From NCBI RefSeq assembly GCF_001577835.2, contig NC_029529.1, forward strand, positions 10,799,380 to 10,863,379: 64,000 nt of DNA, written 5' to 3'. Position numbers and translations under genes: made by a program. The notes under the pieces were generated by a model that saw only the letters and a list, made by a program, of their open reading frames with translations, was not told where the DNA came from and did not search any database. Below, one piece after another: positions 21,447-35,121 of this stretch; position 1 is the stretch's first letter; each line of letters opens with the position of its first letter. Source of the DNA: Coturnix japonica. Its lineage: Eukaryota > Chordata > Aves > Galliformes > Phasianidae.

Positions 21447-22700
21447 GGATCCCAGGGGGAAAGAGCTGTGGATCTCATGGTGTTGAGCATCCCTGCATAC
21501 ACCCTCAGCAGCTGCATGTATCCCCCATGTGCAGCAGGCACCTGGAACTGGGCTGGGTGCAGTGGGATGGCAACAAGTGAGGGTTGCAGAGGCCCCATGG
21601 GCTGGCAGGGCAGGCAGGGATGGTGGCTGGCAGCTGAGCTGCTCTGCCTGTCCACCAGCCGTTAATCTGAGCAGAGCCCGAGGATCTCACGCAGGATTAT
21701 TCTCTTTCCCAGAGCTGAGCCCCAGCTGTGGGGGATTAATAGCGGCCGTTACATAAACATGAGGGGGGCTCGTGCCCTCTGGCACTCGGCCTCGGAGCTG
21801 AGCACAACCGCAGGGCAGCACAGGGTCATCCCCAGCCCATGAAGGACCAAGGGGGGGCAGCCTGCACCGTGACTACTAAGAGCTGTGCAGATGTGCAGGA
21901 TGACAAACCCTTCCCTGCTGCAGATGTCAGAAGCCCCATCACAAAGTGGCTGCTCACAGCTCAGCTCGGTGCTGGGGAAGCTGCAGGAGCCTCGGTGGTG
22001 GGATGGAGCCTGGGACCTCAGTGCTGGCAGCCACGGGGCGGTGACAGATGGTGCCACGCTCCAGGAGACACTGTGAGCTGCACGGCTTCCTCTGGCTTGA
22101 TCCAAATCCAAGCCCTGGAGAGAGATTTTCATGCTGATGGACTGCAGCAGGAATCTGGGGTGTAAAAGCAGGTCAGCGAGTCCCAGGCAGGGGGAAGGGA
22201 CAGCCCAGCTCCGTTACCTAACTGCTTTTGTAAGGTCCAGCATCCACACTGCTGTAGCAGGAGAGCTGGGGGTCTGCAGTGCCAGCACAGAGGGGCACAT
22301 TTGCAAAGACCCCCCCACAAAGCAGCTGTAAGGGGCCAAGTGGCCCTTTTTCTCAGCATCACAGTGCTTCTCTCTGCCAGGAAGGAGGAGCAACTGCTTC
22401 AGTATCAGCTCACGCTCTTCCTGAGCACCTCTGGCCTGACACTAGTACAGCCGGCTGGGTTGGCACATCCCAGCTGCTCCCTGGGGTTACACAGTGCTCA
22501 GGGTAAGCAGGACCACCAGAACAAAGGGGAGATACAGGCACCCACCTCCACAGGGTAAAGCCAAGCTTTACAGGAGCATCACCAGGACACTGGATCCCTC
22601 CCAAAGGGTTTTCTGCCTTTGTGAAGTCACACGAAGGGCTGCCAAAATTCTCCATTCCTGCATAACTTCAGTTGGCAGCAACAACAGAAGCAGGGCCACC
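21447..22700. other. Intergenic RGS11-FAM234A (convergent)
   Basis: About 1.25 kb between convergent 3' ends. It has no recognisable coding exon or repeat family. A short less GC-rich block at about 21660-21765 carries clustered homeodomain cores and is listed separately. Confidence 0.6.
21662..21738. promoter_or_regulatory. Cluster of K50-homeodomain (OTX/CRX-like) cores
   Basis: Within 77 bp lie TAATCT (21663-21668), GGATTA (21694-21699) and GGATTA (21733-21738); GGATTA is the reverse of TAATCC, the OTX2/CRX core. A CAGCTG E-box sits between the last two. The site is about 370 bp downstream of the RGS11 stop. Binding is not shown by sequence alone. Confidence 0.3.
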
Positions 22701-22724
22701 ATTTACAAACAATGCAAAAGAGGA

Positions 22725-22730
22725 TTTATT
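22725..22730 (-). terminator. FAM234A poly(A) signal
   Basis: TTTATT on the + strand is AATAAA on the coding strand. It lies about 2.0 kb beyond the FAM234A stop and is the first canonical signal noticed on that strand. It implies a 3' UTR spanning about 22710-24709. Confidence 0.65.
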
Positions 22731-24709
22731 GAAACCAGTACAGTTAAAGCAAGTCCTATACAGCACGATTTGCAATAAGTTAAAGAACCAAACAGTCTTA
22801 GTGTTAAAAAAACACACTAATGCATAACACAGTGATCTAATGCCATCATCACCCATCTGAGTTATTGAATCAAGGCACGAAGTCATTCATTAAATACTGC
22901 AGAAAACAATTACACGGGGAAAGAAGCTGGAAAAAGGACTCGTTAAGAAGGCGCTGGTTTGGCACTGATTCATTTAGTCGAGCTGCCACAGGGAACCTCT
23001 GGGTCTCCAATGGATTTGGAAACACAAATGGAAAACTTAAAGCCAGAAAAGCCCCCAGGAGCTGAAAACCCAGCATTCCTAAGGGGCGTTCAGTGTTACC
23101 TACTGGAAAAGTCAGGTCTGAGATGGGAGCTGAGGATGAAGGACAGTGTCATTACAATGAGATACAGCCCAGGCACGTTGCTCCCACCCACAGAATGGCA
23201 GTGGGACACAACCTGCAGCACTCAGCCCTGGGTCATGGTGTGGACTCATCCTTTGGGCAGCCCCAGGGCCGCCTGACAGCAGCAACAGGTGCCCACTCCG
23301 AGCACTAAACAAAGAGCTTCCTAAGGGTGCAAACTCCATCATGCCAAGCTGTGTGTTTTCTGCCCACCTTCTTCTCAGCAACCAAATGGACACCAGTGTA
23401 TGAACAGTGGTTGTGTCTCAGTGCAGCTGGTGCAGGGACAGCAGATTTCAGGACCGTGCAGCCTACGGTCCAGGCTGTGCACACTGCTTCTGCAGCCTGC
23501 ACTGGTGCCCACCAAAGCACACACCTCCCCATGAAGAAGCCTCCAAGTGAGACATCACCTCCACACAGCAACCAACTCTCTGGGGACATCTCTTCATCTC
23601 AGGGCAAGGAGGCAGCACAGAGCTCCCCATGGACAGACAGCTCCTGTAGTCTCACCAAGTGGCTCGTGTCTGTCTTGCAACATGCCCACCTCATAGCAGA
23701 GAGGACCATGCTCAGATGGGCACCACAGCAGCTGCAAAGGCTGCAGGAGCATTTGCAGGACAGCTGGCATTGCCACTTGGGAACAGGATTCCCAGGACCA
23801 GCAAGCCAAGCTCCCAGGAAAGGTTAAAGTGCAATTCCACTATTAAAAAATGGCCTAGATCCCCTTGCACCTTGAAACCAAGAGGAGAGGTGGTGTCCGT
23901 ACCTGCAGGGACCAGTCAGCCCAGGCTCATGGTGGTTTTCACGTCCCCTGTAAACACAATGGGGTGAGGGGAATGATGGTGCATAAGTCAGGTAGGAGAC
24001 CAGCTCCCTTTCGGTGTCATCAGTGCTACACAGCCTGGCTGGAAAGGAAGCAGCACAGAAAACACACTTCGCCTTGTGACTGCAGGGAGAGGCACATGGG
24101 GCTGTTCTTAGGAGAAAAGGTCATTTTCTAAGTAGAATGACACTTCAACCTGCATTCTGAAGGCCCAGGTAAGACTTAGCCCACTCACAGGGCTGGAGTC
24201 TAGCACTACACATACCCACTACTGAAGCAGGGGCCCAAATTCAGGAGGGGGTAACTGTAAATCAGCCTGCAGCCAAGCACCTCTCTGGCAGCCAGGAGAG
24301 CTGACTCAGAAAGGAAACCTAACACCACACACAGAAGCTCCACTTCTCATGCAAGCACCCAAGAAACAACCAGTGCAGGCATTCCCAGCAAGCACGTTTC
24401 CCTCCATCTACAGGCTGAGCCAGCACAGTTCAGTGGGCACAAAAAGGAGGGGAAAGCCCTCATCCCTGAGCTCACGACACTTCAGCGGTGGCTGAGCACT
24501 GAAGCCCCATCAGCTCTGGCAATGGATGCACTGGCAGCTGCTCCCTCACCCTGGGCATACCCAGGCAGAGGGGTTGCTTCCCTGCCAGCCACGCTTTGGT
24601 TTGCAGATCGAGAAAGGCAGCTTCCCATTTGAATCCACGATCTGGGTTTGCTAAGAGCACTGCTGCAGAGGAGAGGCAGCCTGAAGACTCTCCTGGTCTC
24701 CTGGCCAGC
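22731..24709 (-). other. Probable 3' UTR of FAM234A
   Basis: About 2 kb between the FAM234A stop and the first AATAAA on its strand. No splice-supported coding exon and no repeat were recognised on either strand. Open frames here are short and unrelated to known proteins. Confidence 0.55.
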
Positions 24710-27700
24710 TCACACTCTGCTGTGGTACCGCATCCTATAGAGGCGGTCACGGATGTACTGCTCACTGTCCACAGCCACCTGGCTCAGCCAGATCACCCTG
24801 CTCTCAGAGACGTCCTCCTTCAGCTTACGCTTCATCAGAGACACCAGCCCTGGCTCCTCACCGGGTTGAGGTCCCCTCAACAGCACATAGCAGGCGTGAC
24901 GGCTGCGCTCGAACAGCGTGGCTGTAACAGAGAAGAAGGAACAGCCCAGCATAAGATGTCTGCCATGAGCCCAACCCCACACATCCAGCAGTCCTGGAGG
25001 CAGCAGCAGGTTCTTCCTCCTGCACCTCCTTGCTGAAGGGCTGAAGGGGGAGAACTTACCATTGAAGGCAATTATCTGATCTGTGCTGTTGCGGAGCTCC
25101 AATAGGACATTAGTGTAGGAAGGATGGAAAAGATAAAGCTTCTGTAGAGGATCTGTTGATATCTGAAACCAACAGGACACGCTCAGAACAGTTATCCCAA
25201 ATACCCGGCTTAGCCATTCCTTCCTGTTCAACTGAGTGCATCCAGTTGGATATTTGTGCATGGCCAACATATCCCATCTGATGCCACCAGCACCAGTGCT
25301 GGGATTTCACTGACTGCTTGGTGCCTTACTCCCCAGCCCAACCTTCCTGCAAACAACAAGTCTGTCTGCTGTGTGCAGAAGACAGATTACCCCAGGGCTG
25401 ACAGACTCAGCAAGAAAAGCACAGGAAGTTCAGCTGGTGTTCAGGGATCCTCCAGGACATAAACTGTCACTAACACTGCCAGCCGCTGCTCCAGCAGGGC
25501 TCAGTCACACAGCTGAGCAACACATCAGGGCTGTCAGACTGCCTCAGAGCAAAGAGAGGATATTAATGTGGCCACGAGACATCACTGCGTGCAGTACTGC
25601 TGCAGAGGCTCCAGGTCAAACAGCAGCAGATTCAGAGGCACTAAGCCAGCAGCCTCTCAACTCAAATACAGCAGCACACTGAGGCAAGACTATGGGCGAT
25701 CCAGTGCCTTTGCTCACACAGACAAGAAGACCATTTTCTCTATGCAGCCAGACTGAGGATGATGAACGTTGCTGGTGCCAACTGCTAGCAGGGACACTGC
25801 CATGGACACTATGAGGACCCAGTACAGACAAGACCCCATTCCTGCTGCATGCAGACTGGACTGATCAGAGACATGTGGATACCCCACACCCTGCACAGAA
25901 TGATGCAGTGTTAGTGGAATACAAGGATCTGAATGTGAGCACTGGGGAAACGGGGTGGGTCCAGACAATTCTGACTCTGAGCATTGAAAAAAGCAACCAT
26001 TCAGCAGCACTACTCACCGTTTCATTTCCTGCTACTTGGTATTCACCCCAGATGAGGAAGGTTGACCGGTGATCAGCAGTAGAAAGTGTAGCTGGCTGGG
26101 GGCTCTCTGCTCTAGAGTTCAGCTTCAGGTCCCATTGGACTGCTCCAGATCCACCCTCCACAATCATAACCTGGCAGGGAAGAAAGAAAAGGAACACGTA
26201 TCAAAGAGCTCTATGAGCCATGAGTAAGAGGTCAAGTCAGCTGCCTCTACCCCACACTGTCTAAAGGAGCAAGTATCTGACGCGTGGGAAGACGAGGAGA
26301 CACTTGAAGCTGAGCTTCTACTTGATCACAGAGCTGAGAGACCTGGGGTGGACCACGTTAGAGTGAAGTCACAAGTCTTGCAAGTTATTTCAAGGGGTTC
26401 AAAGCTCTGTCATCGGAGTCACTTGCTGAGAATTAAAGTGTCTGGGCTGCCTTCAGTAGCTTCTTAAAAGAGATCCTTTCCCAGCCTAAAGCCTTCTAAA
26501 ATCAGCTGGAGGCAGCACATCATACCTCGACAAAATGTCTGCTTGAGCTGAGACATGCAGAGAAAAAGGAAGTTAAAAGGAAGAGCTTTCAAACCTTTTT
26601 CCTGTTGGGTCCGATCTCACTCTCAAGGACAACATCAAGAACATCAGGTTTGTAGTACCCAAGCAGTGGCTCACTAAGAGAAAGGAAGAGAAAGGACAGA
26701 TCACAACACAGCCTAACAGCTTGTGAATACCCTGTTCTTTCAGAGCAGCTTCTGTCCTCACAAAAAAGAACCAACAAAAGACTCAACTGCTACAACGCAG
26801 GCCTTTATGTTTCAAACAAAAATATAACACCTGCCAGGCTCACTGCTGCTGGAAGCCTGGGAATGGCACACAGAATCCACACAGGTAACGTTACCTCATG
26901 ACACGGGACACGTTGAGGGTCCACAATGTCTGCAGATTCTGTGCACTGATCAGCGTGGTCATCTCTGAGCTCACAACCAGGATGTTCTCCCTCGATCTGC
27001 CAGGAATTTTTGCCAGGTAACGTATGTCTCCGGTGCTGAACAGGAACAGAACATGGATTATGCTTCCTAGACTGGGAACGCTGGTTCTTGGTGGTCTTTG
27101 TTTTGGGAGGGACTCTTTTAAGCTTTTTTTTTTCCCCCTGCACTTTAAGAGTCAGAGACTCATCCTAGCAGGCAGGGAAGTCAAGCAGGGCTGGGAGCTG
27201 AAGCACTGGGTCCTGCAGTTGCCACACACTGGATGAGTTATTAAGAGTTACAAGTCATGCTCCAATCAAACACACATGCAAAATCCCAACCTGCTTCCCC
27301 TCCTGTGAAATCCTGACAAAGCCACCAATACCAGCCCCCTCCCCAGGTATGGGCAGTCAGGGCAGAACAAAGGCAGGAACACCAGAACCCTCCAACCCAC
27401 CAGCAGCCAAGATCCAATACCAAACCTGAGAGGGATCAGGCGGTGTGTGGTGTGATCGACGTTCTTCTCCCACTGAGGATCTTGCTCAAGGCCAGGAAGC
27501 TTAATTTCCATCCCAGTTGCTGCACTGTAGAGATCTTTCAGGGAATATGCGTAGATAGAGTTGGCTACACAAAGAAAGAAGGGCAAAAACAAGAGAGAAA
27601 AGTTATCCCGTGCTTGCTCTGAGTGCTACGAATTTCCTGATCATGTCTGAAGTGGATGAGCAATGAATTGCATTTTTAGGGCTTACAGCAAAAAGCTGCA

Positions 27701-30700
27701 GCAACATTTTGAGACTGAAACCTGCTTGTGAACACTTTTAGCACCGTATCTGTTCACAACCCATGAGTTCCACAGGAATCACTTGCTATGCATATGACTG
27801 CTTAAAACCTACATTCCTTCAAATGAAATTACTGCAGTATGTAATGAACTTCAGTTCCAGCAAAAGTCCCTCCTTCTCTTGACCTCAAATACCTCCCGCT
27901 CCGTGAACATGACACAGATTTGAGAATGTAAAACACTGTTGCCAACAGCTCTTCAATAATTAACACTTCACAGTTACAATCATTCTTTCAGACTCAGTCC
28001 TACACACGACTGTACCTGTATAGAAAAGGAAGTAGTGGGAGGAGCCTGGGCTCAGCATGATGTAACGAGCTTCCCCATCCACATTCAGGCTTCCAGTGGA
28101 GCCGATCTGTTGGCCACTTTTTCCTGAATGGATGAAGGTCTTAATCTACACAGGGATGGGATTCAAAATAAAGAGGGGTTAAAATTGCATCACTTTGAAT
28201 ACAGCGTTCTCACACCGTGTTCTCTCACAGTGCCTGCAGGAAACACTGTGCAGACCAGCCAGCACAGCTGCTTCTGTCCTTGCAGGCCTGCCAAAAGCAG
28301 GGGGACCCAAGTTCTTGCCACAGAGTAGCTCTGCTACTATTTTTAGTGCCCTAAAATCATCCTCCTAAAGCTGTTGTGAGTTCACAGAGACTGAAAATAA
28401 AAGAAGCTGCCAGATTTCTTTATATTCTCTTAGCGCAGGGATCAGAGCAACAGAATCCACACAACACTTCACCCAAGAGAAAAAAGGGTAGAGTCAAGCT
28501 GAAACTTAAAAGAGTGGGCAAGAGGTGTGATCTGGGGGAAGCACAGCACACTAAGACTGAGAAACAGCTCTGCTGTTTCAGGAAACAGGAGTACAACATC
28601 ACATTCTACTTCAGCCCTTGGCAGCAACAAAGTTGGGAACCTTAAGGACTGAATCCCCTTTCTGAAGGGGCTGCCTTTCCCAGCTGCAGAGCTGCCCTCA
28701 AGCTCCCCACACTTTGTGCCATTTCTCAATGCACAGTGTACTTTTACTTGAGTTGAGAGTGCCTGCCAAGTCCCAAGGGAGGGAGGGAAGGGTTTCGTAC
28801 CAAAACAACCAGAAAGGATAAATAGAAAACAAATCATACAGCAGTTCTGCAGAACAGAGACTACTTTCAATCATGTCCTAAGATTAGAAAAACAAAAGTC
28901 TTGAGATAACTGGGATAGGAAAAGCAACAGGAAAGGAAACAGAAATGTAGGAGTTGGAGAGGATAGAATTTCTGATGACTCTGGCAACAACAATGCCTCA
29001 GATGGCAGAACTCAGTCTGCTCACAGTGCTCTGGTGTGTGAACCCAAGTCAGAACTAATCAGCACAGCGACAGCAGGAAGAGAACTGAGCAAAGCAAGCA
29101 AAGCACAGCCACAGAAGGTACCAGGAAGCCCAGTGGTTGTACAGAGGCAGTGGCTGCCAGACACACTTTGATCCAGGAGCCAAACCTGTCAGGCTGTTTG
29201 TTTCCACTTTTCTGAGCATGGTCCTAGAAAACTGCAAGCTCATCTTGCCTTGGTGATCTCCATACACAGCCTGAGAGGAACACAGACTGAAAAGAGAGAC
29301 TGGTTCCTGCCTGGTTTGCTTCTTAAGCCATAGAACACTTGCACTGATTTGGGAGTATATTTCTGCAGGGTGGGAAAGAACCTTCCCCAAACACAATTAG
29401 AGGCCTCTGGGAACTTCCTCTGCAGACTGCAGGACTGAAACAAGCAGCATTCCTGCCATGCCCTGCCCAGGTCACAGGGCTCAGCATAACTTCACAGTGA
29501 CCTACCTTATCTCCTGTAGCAATAAAGATTATCAGGTCCTGAACTCCATCACCATCCACATCTGGAATCACTGACAAGGGAGTCAGCACAGTATAATTAG
29601 CTCCAAAGTCATCAGACTGTCTCCACTGAACTTCCCCTAGAAGAGAATTATTGGGAAATGTTCACTAAAAAGCACTTTAGGTTGAAAGGCTTTCAAACAC
29701 TCTTGTTCCTCAAAGCACTTTGCAGCAGTCACTCACAGACAGCCCATCAGCCCTGCAAGGCAGCCACAATTATGCTCATCATGGGGTATTTCTGCATTTC
29801 AAATGAGACCCAGAATCCACAATTCCAGCCCTTACTGGAAAGCAATTCCAGCTGCCTGCATAAAGGCTCAAGTCCATCAGTCAGGCACAAAGAACAGCTT
29901 CAATGCCCCAGGTTAACACATTTTCCTTTGTGTTCACTGCACGGAAAATCCTTTCCAGCTATCTATAAACTTCATTCTGTGTACTTAAATTTGTGCAGGC
30001 ATTCTAAGACCATAAAGAAGCTGAATTCTGATCGCAGCATTTATGGCTACTCCCAGCAGCACGTTTTACAGCAACCTGACTCCTGCAGATGCTCCTGGAG
30101 CAGTCAGAACTCAGCTCGCACCCTTCCTCTCTCCCTGGTTGGAAGAGCACAGCTCTTCAGACAGTTCTGTCCGTCAGCTGCTTGTCAGTGCAGGTAGCAC
30201 AGCTTTGGCTTCACTCAGCTGCACCCTGCCCAGGGCTGCTGGAGACCTTCCAGACACTGACAAGGGGAATTTGCAGCAGTATTTGCTGAGAGACTGCTGC
30301 AGTTCTGTGCTTTTTAATCTTTTCTTTTGAAGGAAGACTTCAGTGCCTAACTGGGTCTGGCTCTGAGGGGAAACCCTTAACCAGCCCCTTCAACTGCATC
30401 CCATGCAGCCACGCTCGGTTCAGGAATGCAAAGAAACCATGTTCTTTGCAGGCAGTCACACTGAGGGGCCAAGGAATGACTGCCCCACGTTGCCTGCAGT
30501 CAGAGATTGCCTGAAATTCCTCCATAGCTTTTACTGAAATACTGGGGGGGAAAAAAAGTAGAACGGCGTGGATTTGTTGCAATAACAGCAGATATGAAGT
30601 AGAAAAATGCCCCTAAGGAAATAAGGGGAAGGCAAACAATTTCACCCCTCAAAAACAAACAGAAAACAAAAGAACCCCAAGCAGGCAAAATTACAGAGAG

Positions 30701-33700
30701 TTTACGTTTTAAATAACTATATCAGTATAGCTGCAGTGCAGTCCAAAGCTCCATCAGTAGATCAGGCTGCTGAAACTCACATTTTGATGCGTAATGCTCA
30801 ATTCTTTGCTGGTTAGACAGTGAAAAGAGATATAGAGAAAGGTGTTTTACTCCCTTGAAAAAGTCTGATTTAACAAACTCATGGTGGTAAGTGAGACAGC
30901 TTCAACACAAAGGGATTAAGGAGCTTACATGGTCTAACACAGCCCCCAAGGAGCACAAACTGTGAATCCAACCCCACCTTGCTCTGTTAATAAGAGACCT
31001 GACTGCTCTACCAGCCAGGCAGAGCGTTGTGATGCTCCCTCACAGTCCAGGATCACAGCAAAAGCACAGCAATGTAAGCCAACAAGACAAGTGCTTAGAC
31101 AGTAAATCCAGCCTGGGTGAAGGGTTTTGTTTTGGTCTGGAAAGAATAAAATGAGGACTTCAGAACTTCCATGGCTGAATTCAGCCCTCACCCCAAGGAA
31201 CTGCAAAGGGAAGAAGCAGAACTGCTTGCTCCATTCTGGATGAATGCACACCCCAGCACTGTGCTTTCCCAGCTCACACATGGCCTGAGATGAAGGCAGG
31301 CTGCTTGCACTGAGCACTGTCAGACCTCCCTGCCGTGTCCTTGCCTGCTTGTTTACTGAACACCTTTGAGTTCCCAGCCCTCTGCACACAGCAGATATGT
31401 AGAAAGACAAAAGAACCACGGAGCAATGAAGAACTGTGACGGGAAACAACCATTGTTTGTGAAGTTGTGAGTGATAAGCAGAAAAACAGACTTACTTCTC
31501 CTTGTCACAATGTGGCTGAAGAGCCTTGGTTTATTCCATGGTTTCTTCCACTGAAGAGATATCACCAGACCCACTCCCAGGGCTCATACACAGGTAAAGG
31601 CAGAAGGTGCCACCATCCACCCACCCCTGTTCTTCCTCTGGGTGCTGCTTTCAGCCATGGTAGAGGCAGAATATCCAACTACACAGACCTTTGGTTTGGG
31701 ACAGCTAATTTTAAGCTCCCATTTCCAGACTGCTCGTTTTACCTTCACACACAGGAATGTTAAGCATCCCACACAAACAGAAGCACACAAATACCTATGC
31801 CTTCCTTCTTGTTTGCTCATGTCACTTGTGCTGGCAACAAATCAAGCAAGATATAATACAATCTGAATTGACAGAAGGGCACTGGCTTTATCAAACCCAC
31901 ATCAGTCACTCTTGAGATAATCTGCCTACCTCTCCTTCAACCTTCCTACAGGCAGAGATTGAAGGCAGAGGTCCCTGGAATCTCACCAACCCATCATGAT
32001 GATGAATCATTAACAGCTAATGACTGATCTGGCTACTGGTTTTAGTATGTGATGAAAGTCAGACTTCACCACTTGAAATACACTTAACATGATATTTTAT
32101 TCCTACCTGTCTTCCTAACCCATAGCAAAAGCCAACTGCATGAAGAAGCTGCTTTTGACCTTCTTAAGGCCACAGCAAGAAGGTACTGAATATGTCAACT
32201 GTTGGAGTATTCATTTTTGTATCAGAAGCAATTTTTCACCTCTTGCTTTCAATTTATCTGCAGAATGTTTTCCTACCAGGTTGCTCCTGCAACTTGTGGC
32301 TAAGCCCAGCTGTCTCTCTACATACATGTGCTATTTCTTTATGGCTGACTCCAGTTACAAGGCTTTGGCTCAGCAGCCACCTTTCTACGCTTTGACCTAA
32401 AAGCAACTACTTCATTAACGTCTATAAATAACCTGTGCTAAAGCCTGTTGATGAGGAAAATGGTGCTAATTATCTCAGTTACTGCAGAAGCTTTCCAGCT
32501 GACTGTGTGTGCATATGCCGTTCCAGCTACATTGGAAATTAAACGCTTTGATAGCTTTTTCCTCAGATCTCTTAGAGCTTTATTTCTTGCAATTTCCCTC
32601 TCCCAGTATTTGAGAAATAGGGATCAAGGGGTGCAATATCAGATACAGAGGACAGGATCCCACGCATGCTTCCACAGAGAGAGCATGTCTTTGAAACAGT
32701 GACCCCCAAAATGGAAATGGATCTCAGTCTTCCTCAGAAAGGAAAGTTCAAGGCACAACAGACTTTTTCCTACAGAAGTACAGGCATTTTTTTATCCTCC
32801 CTTCAATTTTAGGCAAGAAGATGAAGAGTGACTGAGAAACTTGTTCACAAATGACTGAGAAACAGCACTGGTTTGTGTCCAGCCCACAAGAGCATCAAGT
32901 AACATTCACAACTGTGGGCTGCTTCTCCTGTTTTAAAAGTTGTTCTCATAATACAGCAGCTGGCACAAAATACCACAACAGAGTCCAGCCCTTGGAATGG
33001 AGGACAAGCAGTTCTCAAGGGCTCAGCCAATGACTCTGGCAAGGCTTTTAAGATGATAAACACTCCATGTACATCATCCATGTCACCTCGTGATGTCACA
33101 TCAGTGTTCCCAAGGTGTGACAGCCACCAGGTGAGGAATGAAAGTAGTGCTGTTCCCTGTTATTTTGCCTGCCACCCACCTGTCTGCTGGTCAACTGCAG
33201 TCAGTGACACCGGTTGCCCCACCAGAAGGCAGCCTGGGGCCCCTCCAAGCTGCGTGATGCCGCACTGCATCCATTCCACCTCCGTGGCAGCAGGTCTCTC
33301 CCAGAGCACTCTGCCATTCGTGCCGGACACGGCAGTGATGAAAGCACATGGAGAAGGCAGACCTGCAGGGAAGATGCATCAGAGGGAGTATGAGCCCTTC
33401 CCACATCTGCTACACTGCAGCACCAGAACGCTGTGCCTTGCCCCATGCCACCCCCACCCTGTTTTCTCTCTCAGAACCACTGTCTTTCCCCTTATCTCCA
33501 CTTCAGTGCTTCAAATTTAATGACACGGAGGAGAATTGACACTATGGACATTACTTCAATGCCAGCACCCACCTCAGGACATCAGCCACAGCAGCCCCAT
33601 TAATACTAACTAAAAGAAGGAACAACCCTTGCTACAAGGCCCTTCTGTTTCAGAATCAGCTACCTTCATCCAAACAGGAGCTGTTGAAGCTGCTGCTGCC

Positions 33701-35121
33701 ATTGCTGGCTTTGAAAGCAAAGATGACATCTTGCACTTTGTCCTTGTTCACATCTTCTATAACAAGAAACCGGTAAGCCACTGTAAAAGAGACCAGAAGT
33801 CAGGCACTGGTGAGGACTGTCTCAGCCACCAGCTCAGCTGGCCGCAGCAAAGCACACATTCCCAGAGACCCACTCACTGCCTCCAGCTCTGACTGTGCAA
33901 CATCAGGACAAATTGGCTTTTGTAATAACAAAACAACATGAGAAAAAAAAAAAAGGCATCTACATGAGCACTAAGCACTGAAGTCAGTGCCAAAGGATAA
34001 TTTGTTTTCATTTGTCATCCCCTGGAGGATTTGTCTCTTTTTATAGCCAGGCATCCAGAATTTGAACTATGTCTAACAAAAAACAACTCTGGTCTTGGGG
34101 TGGGGTTGCTATTCCCAAAATATGGGGGGGCAGGGGGGACCAAAACAGTCCCAAATATATCATCTTTCTCACTTTCAGCTAAAAGCAGCCATATAAATCT
34201 CAAAGTAGCAGAACTTTGGATTTAGGCATTAAAGCATAAAGTTCAGTCCCTGCTGGGGAGCACTATCTCTGCAGCTACAGCTTAACCAGCACATAATCAC
34301 CACACACAAGATTAAAGGAAAGGACTGACAGAAGTGGATGCTGAGTCACCAAGGAGCAGCTCCCAGGTTAGAGAGCTGATGAAAACAACTATAACTTTGC
34401 ACAGCTAATAAAGTAACAAGATGCAATTACTCTTCTCCCCTTCCTGTCAGCCACAGAGAAAAGCTGGAAAGTCGTGCTGATAGAGAAAGGATGTCTAACG
34501 ATCCCCAAACCGAAGCTCAAACTTCATGGGAGCACTTCACAGACCAAACTGCAGCAGAGATTTATTCCTAGGCACCCTTCCCCATTATTTGCCAAGTAAG
34601 ACCAGTCTGTGAGCTCATTAGTGCTTCAGAGCAGCATTTAATTTCTCTATTAGATCCTGTAAACACCTCCTGGAAAAACACTCCAATTATGATGGGCCAT
34701 TGCTTATCCAGGTCAGGTGTTCACAGCCCTCACTCCCAAGAGCAGCACCCCTGCAGGCCCAGCTCCAGATCGGCCTTAGGTAGAGTTCAGCAATTCCAAT
34801 CCATAACACATAAGGGAACGGGACCCAAGGTAATTATTCTGCTACAGCAAGCTCACCTGCACTGTCATAGTTTCGGAGCCACGTTCTCTCTGAAACAGGC
34901 CTCTCTGGGCAAGGAATGATAAAGGAGAAGGCAAACACAATGATGAGACACAAGAATAATGAGACGAAGAAGGCAGCAGTGCGCCAGCGGGACAGCCGAG
35001 ACAGCTGCGACGACGGCTTGATGATAATTCTCCTCTCAACAGAGTTCTCATGGTTCTCTTGAGCTTTCACGTCCTCTGTCTTCAGAGGGTGGATCTCAGC
35101 TTCTGAGTCTTTGTTATCCAT
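24710..35121 (-). CDS. FAM234A: FAM234A (ITFG3), FG-GAP type II membrane protein
   Basis: Single-pass membrane protein of uncertain function with integrin-alpha-like FG-GAP repeats. Exons: 34857-35121, 33664-33780, 33180-33362, 29506-29636, 28016-28145, 27426-27564, 26895-27035, 26595-26673, 26018-26170, 25060-25162, 24710-24921; 1653 nt encode 550 residues (human 552). The start exon continues as 5' UTR to an acceptor at 35167. An acidic cytoplasmic N terminus (DSEAEIHPLK) is followed by one transmembrane helix at about 49-69. The rest is predicted extracellular and rich in NxS/T sites. FG-GAP calcium-loop-like motifs are DVNKDKVQD (98-106) and DVDGDGVQD (214-222). Conserved landmarks include LSTADHRSTFLIWGEY and, at the C terminus, SRHACYVLL and YIRDRLYRMRYHS. 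The donors after 27426 and 26595 are weak (GTTTGG, GTTTGA). Neighbours match mammalian synteny on the RGS11 side. Confidence 0.95.
29637..33179 (-). other. FAM234A intron 3
   Basis: The 3.5-kb intron between the exons at 33180 and 29636 is moderately AT-rich. No additional exon, RNA gene or recognisable repeat was seen on either strand. A T-rich stretch near 30310-30330 is the only low-complexity piece. Confidence 0.6.
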
